NCBI GenBank assembly: GCA_964219355.1
Contig: CAXPOZ010000003.1
Span: 434,001-498,000, forward strand
Direction: 5' to 3'
DNA: 64,000 nt
Origin: Parvularcula sp964219355
GTDB taxonomy: Bacteria > Pseudomonadota > Alphaproteobacteria > Caulobacterales > Parvularculaceae
Below, piece after piece: positions 57,259 to 64,000 of the stretch. A program made the position numbers and the translations under genes. A model generated the notes under the pieces. The model made no database searches and was not told where the DNA came from. It saw only the letters and a list, made by a program, of their open reading frames with translations. Each line of letters begins with the position of its first letter. Within the stretch, counting starts at the first letter, position 1.

Positions 57259-59985
57259 ATGAGCCATTCCCCCGAAATCGTGGCCGAACACGGCCTTTCC
57301 GCGCAAGAATATGACGACATCAAGCAGCATCTCGGCCGCGAGCCGAACCTGCTGGAACTCGGCATTTTTTCGGTCATGTGGTCGGAGCACTGCTCCTACA
57401 AGTCCTCGCGGCGGCACCTGAAGAATCTGCCGACGACCGGCCCGCAGGTGATCCTGGGGCCCGGCGAGAATGCGGGCGTTGTCGATATCGGCGATGGGCA
57501 GGCATGCGTCTTCAAGATGGAGAGCCACAACCACCCAAGCTTCATCGAGCCCTATCAGGGCGCGGCGACCGGCGTTGGCGGCATCATGCGCGATGTCTTC
57601 ACCATGGGCGCCCGGCCCGTGGCGATGATGAACGCGCTGCGCTTTGGCGAGATCGATCATCCGAAGACGAAGCATCTGCTTTCGGGCGTCGTTGCCGGGA
57701 TCGGCGGCTACGGCAATTGCATGGGCGTGCCAACGATTGGTGGCGAGACCAATTTCGATGCCGGTTATAATGGCAATATCCTCGTCAATGCGATGTGCGT
57801 CGGAGTGGCCGAGACCGAGAAAATCTTCCTTTCAACCGCCAAGGGCGCAGGAAATCCGGTTGTCTATGTCGGCGCCAAGACGGGCCGCGACGGTATTCAT
57901 GGCGCGACCATGGCCTCGGCGGAGTTCGACGACCAGTCAGAGGAGAAACGTCCCACCGTACAGGTCGGCGATCCGTTCACGGAGAAACTTCTTCTCGAAG
58001 CCTGCCTTGAGCTGATGGCGACCGATGCGGTGATCGCGATCCAGGACATGGGCGCAGCGGGCCTGACCTCTTCTTCGGTTGAAATGGCGGCCAAGGGCAC
58101 TGCGGCCGGTGAAGGCGGCTTTGACCTTGACCTCGACCATGTGCCCCAGCGCGAAGAGAACATGACGGCATATGAAATGATGCTGTCCGAGAGCCAGGAG
58201 CGTATGCTGATGGTTCTCAAGCCCGGCAAGGAAGACGACGCACGGGCAATTTTTGAGAAATGGGGCGTTGATTTCGCCGTCATTGGCACAACGACCGACA
58301 CCGGCAAACTGGTCATCCGCCATAAGGGAGAGATTGTGGCGGACCTTGATGTCGGCCCGCTCGCTGATGCCGCCCCGAATTATGACCGCGAGCATCATGC
58401 GATTGCCGATGTGGCGCCGCTTGCCGATCCCAAAGTCACGGTGCGCGAGCTGCGGCTGGAGCTGCATCGCGGGTCGGCGGAGCTGCCCGAAACGGTCGAA
58501 GCGCTGACCAGCGAAGTGATCGCGGGCAAGGACGCATTTGATGCATTCGGCGCGACCTTCGCGGGCAATGTTGCGGTTCTCTATATCCGCTCTGCTGCTG
58601 ATGCACCTGCGGATGTTTTCGCCTCCGTTGAGGCGGCAGCCCAGAACCTTGCCGAAGCGGGCATCGTTTCCAGCGCAACTGTCGAAGATCACAGCGAGAC
58701 CGTCTCGCTTGCCGACCAGCCGGGCGGCGCGACGATGCTCTCGACCCTTGCGCGGTTGATGGCGACGCCGGACCTTTGCTCGCGCGAATGGATCTGGACG
58801 CAGTATGATCACACGGTGATGGGCGATACCGCCATCGCGCCGGGGTCCGATGCCGGGGTCGTCCGTGTACATGGTACCGGAAAAGGGCTGGCCATCACGA
58901 CCGATGTGACGCCGCGCTATTGCTTTGCGCATCCGGTCACGGGCGGCAAACAGGCCGTCGCAGAATGCTACCGTAATCTGACGGCGACCGGCGCCAAGCC
59001 GCTGGCCATCACCAATTGTCTGAATTTCGGCAATCCCGAAAAGCCCGAAATCATGAGCCAGTTCGTTGGCTGCCTTGAGGGCATGGCCGAGGCCTGTGTC
59101 GCGCTCGACATGCCGGTCATCTCCGGCAATGTGTCGCTTTATAACGAGACCAATGGCATCGCCATTCCGCCGACCCCGGCGATCGGCGCGGTTGGGCTTC
59201 TCGACAATGTTGCGGGCGCCGTGCGCATGACAACCGCGCAGGAAGGCGATGCGCTCGTCGCGCTCGGGATCACCAAGGGCTGGCTCGGCCAGTCGCTTTA
59301 CCTCCGCGAGCTTTACGGCATGAGCGAAGGCGCCCCGCCCCCGGTTGATCTCGATGCGGAGAAAACCGCAGGCGATCTCGTCCGCAAGCTGATCAGTGAA
59401 GCCCCCGTAACGGCGGTTCATGATATCTCAGACGGCGGGCTCCTGACCGCAATTGGTGAGCTTTGCCTTGCCTCGGGTCAGGGCGTCGCGCTCACAACTC
59501 CGGTCAAGGATCGCCGTGCCGCCTACTGGTTCGGGGAAGACCAGGGCCGTTATCTCTTCACCATGCCCGCCGCGGAGGCCGACCGCATCGTCCTCAAATG
59601 CGCGATGGCAGGGGTGCAGGCGACCCGCCTTGGTATCTTGGGCGGTGAAGAGCTGATCCTCGATGGCCGCGACCGGCTGTCACTTTACGACCTCGCGCAG
59701 TTCCACGCACGGACCCTGCCCGACCTATTCGAAACGGGAGAAGACCCCATGCCCATGGCCAAGGAAGAACTAGGCAGCCTCATCAAGGAAGCCCTCCCCG
59801 ACGCAGAAGTCGAGCTGACCGCCCTCGCCGATGACAATGATCACTGGCAGGCGCGCATCACCTCCGCGGCCTTTAACGGGCTCAACCGGGTGCAGCAGCA
59901 CCAGCTCGTCTACCGGGCGCTCAAGGGCAAGATGGGTGGCGTGTTGCACGCGCTCGCGCTTGAGACCGTGCCGACGGAGAGCTGA
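57259..59985 (+). CDS. purL: PurL with inserted domain and C-terminal BolA domain
   Basis: 908 residues, against about 740 for the usual small PurL. It makes formylglycinamidine ribonucleotide from FGAR, ATP and PurQ-derived ammonia. Core motifs are intact: SEHCSYKSSRRHL, ESHNHPSFIEP, the DMGAAGLTSSSVEMA region and in the second half EWIWTQYDHTVMGDT. Between NYDR (about 374-377) and MATPDLCSREW (from 501) lies an extra segment of about 95-120 residues with alternating strand and helix pattern. The last 76 residues (from Met833) are a BolA domain (RVQQHQLVYRALKGKMGG, HALALET). An internal GGGAG ribosome site suggests BolA is also made separately. Only the fused frame is seen; there is no stop between. 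Confidence 0.93.
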   Translation: MSHSPEIVAEHGLSAQEYDDIKQHLGREPNLLELGIFSVMWSEHCSYKSSRRHLKNLPTTGPQVILGPGENAGVVDIGDGQACVFKMESHNHPSFIEPYQGAATGVGGIMRDVFTMGARPVAMMNALRFGEIDHPKTKHLLSGVVAGIGGYGNCMGVPTIGGETNFDAGYNGNILVNAMCVGVAETEKIFLSTAKGAGNPVVYVGAKTGRDGIHGATMASAEFDDQSEEKRPTVQVGDPFTEKLLLEACLELMATDAVIAIQDMGAAGLTSSSVEMAAKGTAAGEGGFDLDLDHVPQREENMTAYEMMLSESQERMLMVLKPGKEDDARAIFEKWGVDFAVIGTTTDTGKLVIRHKGEIVADLDVGPLADAAPNYDREHHAIADVAPLADPKVTVRELRLELHRGSAELPETVEALTSEVIAGKDAFDAFGATFAGNVAVLYIRSAADAPADVFASVEAAAQNLAEAGIVSSATVEDHSETVSLADQPGGATMLSTLARLMATPDLCSREWIWTQYDHTVMGDTAIAPGSDAGVVRVHGTGKGLAITTDVTPRYCFAHPVTGGKQAVAECYRNLTATGAKPLAITNCLNFGNPEKPEIMSQFVGCLEGMAEACVALDMPVISGNVSLYNETNGIAIPPTPAIGAVGLLDNVAGAVRMTTAQEGDALVALGITKGWLGQSLYLRELYGMSEGAPPPVDLDAEKTAGDLVRKLISEAPVTAVHDISDGGLLTAIGELCLASGQGVALTTPVKDRRAAYWFGEDQGRYLFTMPAAEADRIVLKCAMAGVQATRLGILGGEELILDGRDRLSLYDLAQFHARTLPDLFETGEDPMPMAKEELGSLIKEALPDAEVELTALADDNDHWQARITSAAFNGLNRVQQHQLVYRALKGKMGGVLHALALETVPTES
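59755..59985 (+). CDS. BolA domain, possible separate translation product
   Basis: In frame with the end of purL. The ATG at 59755 (or 59749) is preceded by GGGAG at 59736-59740, a good ribosome site 8-14 bases away. The 76-residue product ends VPTES and shows the BolA core: EALPDAEVEL, RVQQHQLVYRAL, MGGVLHALAL. In alphaproteobacteria bolA normally follows purL as its own gene and is followed by a monothiol glutaredoxin gene; here an aldo/keto reductase follows. Whether BolA is released, fused or both must be shown experimentally. Confidence 0.5.
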   Translation: MAKEELGSLIKEALPDAEVELTALADDNDHWQARITSAAFNGLNRVQQHQLVYRALKGKMGGVLHALALETVPTES

Positions 59986-59993
59986 GCCCGGGG

Positions 59994-60881
59994 ATGGAAC
60001 TCGGCTTCGGCGCGACCGGCGCTTGGGCAGCGGGATGGTTCGATGAGAGCCGCGCCGAAGAAGTGCTCCGCACTGCGCTCACCCGCGGGATCACGCACTT
60101 TGACACGGCCGGCTTTTACGCCGACGGCCGCGCGGATGAGCGGCTGGCGCGTGCCCTACAGCGCCTCGCACCCGGTGGTGCCGTATATGGCCGTCAGCTG
60201 ACGGTCTCGACCAAGATCGGCAAGCGGATCGGCCCAGATGGCCGCCTGATCCGGGATTTCTCCGAGCACGCCATCCGCGATGCGGTCGAGCGGCACACGA
60301 CGCTCTTTGGCGGGCATCGCCCGGACATCGTCTACCTGCATGGACCCGATGAAAAGGAGCGGCATGGCAGTCTTCCCTTACTGCAGCGCCTCAAAGCGGA
60401 CGGGCTGATCGGCGCAATTGGCGAATGCCAGGACGGACCGGGGCTCGCCGAGGCGGTGTGTACGGACGGAATTGACGTAGTCATGGCCCGTTACCATTTC
60501 CTGAACACCTCCCATCGGGAGGCTTTCCGCACAGCAAAGCGCAATGGCAAAAAGGTCATCTCTATCGCACCCTTGGCGCAAGGGATGTGGCGCCGGGGCA
60601 TATTTATCCCCAAGAGGCTAAGTGATGTCTGGGGGCTGGCCCGCGCGCTGATCCGAGATCCCAAAACCCTGCTCGCCGCACAGAAATCTGGCTGGATCAG
60701 GCACGTCGATGGATGGCCGCCTGCGCATCTTGCCGTGGGATTTGTCAGGATGAATGAGGCGATCGATGTCGTGCTGACGACCTCGACCCGGCCCTATCAC
60801 TTGGAAGAAGTCGCGGACGGGTTCGCGCGGGATCTGCCAAGAGAGATCGCCGCGCTTTTATCCGCACACGGTGCGCAATAG
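59994..60881 (+). CDS. Aldo/keto reductase family protein
   Basis: 295 residues. The (beta/alpha)8 AKR fold has its catalytic tetrad in place: Asp37 (FDTAG), Tyr42, Lys74 (STKIG) and His116 (YLHGPD). The C-terminal part is shorter and less conserved than in typical AKRs, and the NADPH-binding segment (VVLTTSTRPYHLEE) is degenerate, so cofactor use is not assured. It starts eight bases after the purL-bolA stop, so cotranscription is likely. Substrate unknown. Confidence 0.85.
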   Translation: MELGFGATGAWAAGWFDESRAEEVLRTALTRGITHFDTAGFYADGRADERLARALQRLAPGGAVYGRQLTVSTKIGKRIGPDGRLIRDFSEHAIRDAVERHTTLFGGHRPDIVYLHGPDEKERHGSLPLLQRLKADGLIGAIGECQDGPGLAEAVCTDGIDVVMARYHFLNTSHREAFRTAKRNGKKVISIAPLAQGMWRRGIFIPKRLSDVWGLARALIRDPKTLLAAQKSGWIRHVDGWPPAHLAVGFVRMNEAIDVVLTTSTRPYHLEEVADGFARDLPREIAALLSAHGAQ

Positions 60882-60909
60882 GCGCTGAGCCGTCTTTCGA
60901 AACAGACGG

Positions 60910-62241
60910 TTAGTTGAGACCCAGCCCCAGCGGGTTGATCGTCGCATTGAAGAGACGGTCGCCGCGGCGGACGAGCACTTTGACCGGGCCGGAATTGGCG
61001 GCCTGATAACGGCTCATATAGGTCTCGAAAGCGCCCGGGCTGTTGACCGTGTTCCAGCCAATTTCAGAGATCACGTCCCCGGCTTTGAGATAGCCGGCGA
61101 GCGGGCTTGAGGGGTCGACATGGGTCACAACAACCCCTTCGACATCATCAGCCAGGCCATAAAGCGCCTTGGTCTGAAGATTGGCCGACTGCAGGGTCAG
61201 ACCCGACATGCGCAATGTGCCGTCGGTCTGGGCGGTCAGGGTTTCGCGGCGGGCGATCACGACCGCAAGGCGGACCTGCTCACCATTGCGAATAACTATG
61301 ACGGGGACTTCCTGCCCGATCGGTGCATCTGCAACCGCGCGGGTCAGATCGCGCTGGTCATCAACATCGCGATTGTTGAAGCGGACGATGACATCGTCCT
61401 GCATGATCCCGGCCTGCGCTGCGGGGCCGCCGCTCGACGGCACGCCGGTCACCAGCGCGCCTTTGGTATTGGCAAGGCCAAGTCGCAGGCGGGTGTCTTC
61501 ATTCACGTCATCTAGAAGGACGCCAAGATAGCCGCGCTGGGTCTCGCCGAATTCGATGAGCTGCTGGACGACACGGGCGGCAAGATTGCTGGGGATGGCA
61601 AAGCCGATCCCGACAGAGCCGCCTGACTGCGAATAGATGATCGTGTTCACGCCGACGACACGGCCCGACATATCAAAGAGCGGGCCGCCAGAGTTGCCGC
61701 GGTTGATCGCGGCATCGGTCTGGATGAAGTCGTCATAGAGACCAGAATCGATATCGCGGCTTTTCGCTGAGACGATCCCGGCTGAGACCGAGCCACCAAG
61801 CCCGAAAGGCTGGCCGATGGCGACCACCCAGTCGCCGACATCGATCCGGTCAGAATTGCCGAATTTGACCGCCGGAAAGCGACCGCCACCTTCCATCTGA
61901 AGGACGGCAAGGTCCGTCAGCGGGTCGGTGCCGCGCAAGGTGGCCTTGAATTCGCGCCCGTCTTCGAGCGTCACGGTGATGATGTCGGAGCGATCAATGA
62001 CGTGATTATTGGTGACGACGATGCCTGAGCTGTCGATGATGAAGCCTGAGCCGAGCGACTCACCGCCGCCCATCGGCGCCCCGCCAATGCCTGCCTGACG
62101 GCCGGAAATATTGACCACCGCCGGCATCACATTTTTCACAAGTGAGGAGAAAGTCTCAGGCGTTGCGGACGCCGTGACTGCTGGTGCCTGCACCGCCATC
62201 ATGGCTGCTGCCAGCCCGAGTGCCAAACAAATACGCCGCAT
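60910..62241 (-). CDS. Do/DegP family serine endoprotease
   Basis: 443 residues. A signal peptide (about 1-25) leads to the periplasm. Catalytic triad His80 (TNNHVI), Asp110 (LTDLAVL) and Ser184 (NRGNSGGP). Two PDZ domains follow (about 245-335 and 350-440), the normal DegP/DegQ layout. It lies downstream of hflKC, the classic alphaproteobacterial neighbourhood, but a terminator separates it from hflC. It handles unfolded envelope proteins. It is a paralogue of the protease at 6291-7688. Confidence 0.95.
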   Translation of the reverse strand: MRRICLALGLAAAMMAVQAPAVTASATPETFSSLVKNVMPAVVNISGRQAGIGGAPMGGGESLGSGFIIDSSGIVVTNNHVIDRSDIITVTLEDGREFKATLRGTDPLTDLAVLQMEGGGRFPAVKFGNSDRIDVGDWVVAIGQPFGLGGSVSAGIVSAKSRDIDSGLYDDFIQTDAAINRGNSGGPLFDMSGRVVGVNTIIYSQSGGSVGIGFAIPSNLAARVVQQLIEFGETQRGYLGVLLDDVNEDTRLRLGLANTKGALVTGVPSSGGPAAQAGIMQDDVIVRFNNRDVDDQRDLTRAVADAPIGQEVPVIVIRNGEQVRLAVVIARRETLTAQTDGTLRMSGLTLQSANLQTKALYGLADDVEGVVVTHVDPSSPLAGYLKAGDVISEIGWNTVNSPGAFETYMSRYQAANSGPVKVLVRRGDRLFNATINPLGLGLN

Positions 62242-62341
62242 GTCGCCTCCTGCCCCACAAAATAAGCCATTTCACGCTAGCCGATGAGCGCCGATCTGGA
62301 AAGGCAGGAGATTAACCCTGTTCGATTTGGGTTTGGCCCAC

Positions 62342-62367
62342 AAAAAAGGGGGCCGCAGCCCCCTTTT
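62342..62367 (-). terminator. Terminator after hflC
   Basis: Arms AAAAGGGGGC and GCCCCCTTTT around CGCA (62344-62367), followed by further T on the minus strand. It lies 20 bases past the hflC stop, in the 146-base gap to degP. Confidence 0.85.
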
Positions 62368-62387
62368 CCATTCGTATATCGGTCAGA

Positions 62388-63512
62388 TCAATTGCCAGCC
62401 TGACCGTTGAAATACTGGAAGAACTCACTGTCCGGCGAAAGGATGATGGTCGTGCCGTCATCCTGACCGAGCGCCTGCTCGTAAGCGGTCAGCGAGCGGT
62501 AGAAGGAGAAGAACTCCCGCCGACGCGGGTCCCCTTCATTGGCCGCACCCGTGATCCGGCAGGTCACGCCGAGCATTTCCTCGACAGCCGCCTCAAAATC
62601 GACCGGTTCTTCGACAGCGGCCTCAGCCTCTGCTTCCTCATCAGCGAGTACCTGTGAGATCGCGTCCGTGCTTTCCGTATCGCGCATCTCATCGGGGTCG
62701 GTCGAGGCCGTCACGGTGATATCCGCCGCTACGCCCTGATAGGCATTGGCAAGGATACAGTTCTTCACCGCATCTGCCCGGCCCCGGATGATCTGTGCCT
62801 GCTGCTCGGCAGTCGCCCGGATCCGGATGACTTCCTTATCGGCTTCGGCCCGGATTTCCTGTGCCCGTTCACGACCCTGTGCGCGGATCAGCTCGGCCTG
62901 CTGGTTATAATCCGTGCTCATCCGGTCGTGGACCCGGCCGGCGTTCGCATCGGGGAAGTCAGCCTGACGGATGCGCACATCGATCGTGCGAATACCGAGC
63001 TTTCTGGCTTCCGCTGTCACATCCTGTGCAATCAGGCGCATGATTTCCGCCCGCTGCTCGTCGATGATCTGCCGGATGCTGCGCGACCCCAGACGCTCAC
63101 GCATTGCCTCGGAGAGGATCTGCGTCAGACGGCTGTTCAGATTGCTGCGCATCAGCTCAGGGCTGCCGCCCCCTGCACCCAGCGTCTGATAGTAGAGCAG
63201 AGGATCAGAGATCTGGTAGCGCACAAAGGCATCGACCAAGAGCCGTTCTTCATTCCGCACAATGATTTCCAGCGGCCGCGTCAAATCGAACTCGAGGTTC
63301 TTGCGGTCGAAGTAAACGACATTCTGCCAGGGAAGTTTCACCTTCAGCCCGGCTTCGTCCGCTCCCGGCTCATTGATCGAGCCGCCGACCGGCGCACCGA
63401 ATTGAAGGACAAGTGCCTGCTTGTCTTCACGCACTGTGAAAAAGACAAATCCGGCAAGGATCAGCAGTGAGCCCGCAATGATGAGGGCCAGAACACGTGT
63501 AGGTCCGTTCAT
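62388..63512 (-). CDS. hflC: HflC protein with acidic insertion
   Basis: 374 residues, about 75 longer than usual. One N-terminal membrane segment (about 6-26) is followed by the SPFH/Band 7 domain (about 27-200) and a coiled-coil (about 200-248). With HflK it forms the inner-membrane complex that surrounds and modulates FtsH. Where typical HflC reads RGEGDAEA...DPEFFxFYRSL, here a segment of about 75 residues (about 249-325) is inserted. It is rich in Glu, Asp and Ala (DEEAEAEAAVEE) with two cysteines (252 and 318). The family C-terminus (EFFSFYRSLTAYEQAL) follows. Confidence 0.93.
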   Translation of the reverse strand: MNGPTRVLALIIAGSLLILAGFVFFTVREDKQALVLQFGAPVGGSINEPGADEAGLKVKLPWQNVVYFDRKNLEFDLTRPLEIIVRNEERLLVDAFVRYQISDPLLYYQTLGAGGGSPELMRSNLNSRLTQILSEAMRERLGSRSIRQIIDEQRAEIMRLIAQDVTAEARKLGIRTIDVRIRQADFPDANAGRVHDRMSTDYNQQAELIRAQGRERAQEIRAEADKEVIRIRATAEQQAQIIRGRADAVKNCILANAYQGVAADITVTASTDPDEMRDTESTDAISQVLADEEAEAEAAVEEPVDFEAAVEEMLGVTCRITGAANEGDPRRREFFSFYRSLTAYEQALGQDDGTTIILSPDSEFFQYFNGQAGN

Positions 63513-63515
63513 GAC

Positions 63516-64000
63516 TTAGAGCCCCCCCGTCGTATTGTTGCTGGAAGGTGCGCGGCGGTTCTGCTGCCCATCGCGTACGATTTCATTGAGGTTGAGATAG
63601 GGAATGGCGCCGCCGGCCTCTTCATCGATGACAACCTTGTTCATCCGGCCGAGCACGCCTTCCATGGTTTCAAGATACATCCGCTTGCGCGTGACTTCTG
63701 GCGCCAAGATGTATTCAGCATAGATATCATTGAACCGGCTCGCCGCACCTTGAGCTTCGCGCACGACACGCTGGCCATAGGCTTCCGCACCCAGAATAAT
63801 CTGGCGTGCTTCACCACGGGCCGCAGGCACAACAGTGTTGGCGTGCTTGGTTGCTTCGTTGATCAGCTGCTCGCGCTGGGAGCGAGCATCGACCACGTCG
63901 CGCTGGGCGGGCAGCACCTCGGCGGGCGGGTCGGCCTTACCGAAGTTCACCCGGATGATTTCGATGCCGCTGTCGTAATCGTTGAGAATGCCCTGCAGGA
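63516..64000 (-). CDS. hflK: HflK protein, C-terminal part (cut by window edge)
   Basis: Partial: the frame runs on beyond 64000. The visible 161 codons begin LQGILNDYDSGIEIIRVNFG and include the HflK-type coiled-coil (DARSQREQLINEATKHAN) and the end of the SPFH domain (RFNDIYAEYILAPEVTRKRMYLETME, split here in reading). The C-terminus is polar (NRRAPSSNNTTGGL). It lies three bases upstream of hflC, so the two are cotranscribed. Confidence 0.95.
   Translation of the reverse strand, partial: LQGILNDYDSGIEIIRVNFGKADPPAEVLPAQRDVVDARSQREQLINEATKHANTVVPAARGEARQIILGAEAYGQRVVREAQGAASRFNDIYAEYILAPEVTRKRMYLETMEGVLGRMNKVVIDEEAGGAIPYLNLNEIVRDGQQNRRAPSSNNTTGGL

Noticed and set aside
56401..57675. Minus-strand open frame spanning the glycosyltransferase and the start of purL
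   Set aside because: It crosses two well-supported plus-strand genes and a terminator; no domain is seen.
57937..59421. Minus-strand open frame of almost 500 codons opposite purL
   Set aside because: Shadow of purL produced by codon bias; the encoded sequence matches no family and purL is secure.

Overview
This window is chromosomal DNA from an alphaproteobacterium. The order str operon, tuf, S10-spc-alpha ribosomal cluster, a 391-residue EF-Tu, zinc-free S14 and L33, the hflK-hflC-degP order and the purL-bolA association all point that way. The mix of small secreted proteins and a Caulobacter-like promoter style suggests the Hyphomonadaceae/Parvularculaceae neighbourhood, but that placement is inference. 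No rRNA, tRNA, CRISPR array, prophage or insertion sequence was recognised.

Layout. 1-7.7 kb (minus strand): accA with a small downstream gene, xerD with two envelope genes, a DUF5076 gene, rarA, an AT-rich unknown gene and a DegP-type protease. 7.8-11.3 kb: a BlaI repressor and an M56 protease fused to ankyrin repeats, bracketed by two paralogous secreted four-cysteine proteins; this is the most unusual module. 11.4-30.2 kb (minus): the translation superoperon, running in transcription order rpsL, rpsG, fusA, tuf, rpsJ to rplO, secY, adk, rpsM, rpsK, rpoA, rplQ. Terminators follow tuf, rplO and rplQ, and a good promoter precedes rpsM. 30.5-43.1 kb (minus): rplJ-rplL, a hybrid histidine kinase, rpoB, rpoC and a secreted YHYH protein. 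The rplJ leader is structured and holds a terminator, so it looks like an L10 attenuator. rplK, rplA, secE and nusG are not next to rplJ.

43.5-49.2 kb: a REP/MITE-like inverted repeat, three envelope genes (PqqB-like metallo-beta-lactamase fold, M23 peptidase, membrane protein), a secreted amidohydrolase, a 36-residue basic peptide gene and a lipoprotein. 49.4-52.0 kb (plus): a PiT phosphate transporter, an MFS transporter and rpmG. 52.0-60.9 kb: a WrbA-like flavoprotein (minus), then purQ with a coupled secreted protein, an M13 peptidase, a GT2-like glycosyltransferase, an enlarged purL carrying an inserted domain and a C-terminal BolA domain, and an aldo/keto reductase. 60.9-64.0 kb (minus): degP, hflC with an unusual acidic insertion, and the 3' end of hflK, cut by the window edge.

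Most of the window is housekeeping: translation, transcription, purine synthesis and envelope proteolysis. The novelty lies in the BlaI/M56-ankyrin module, the PurL insertion and BolA fusion, the HflC insertion, the rplJ leader and several small uncharacterised proteins.
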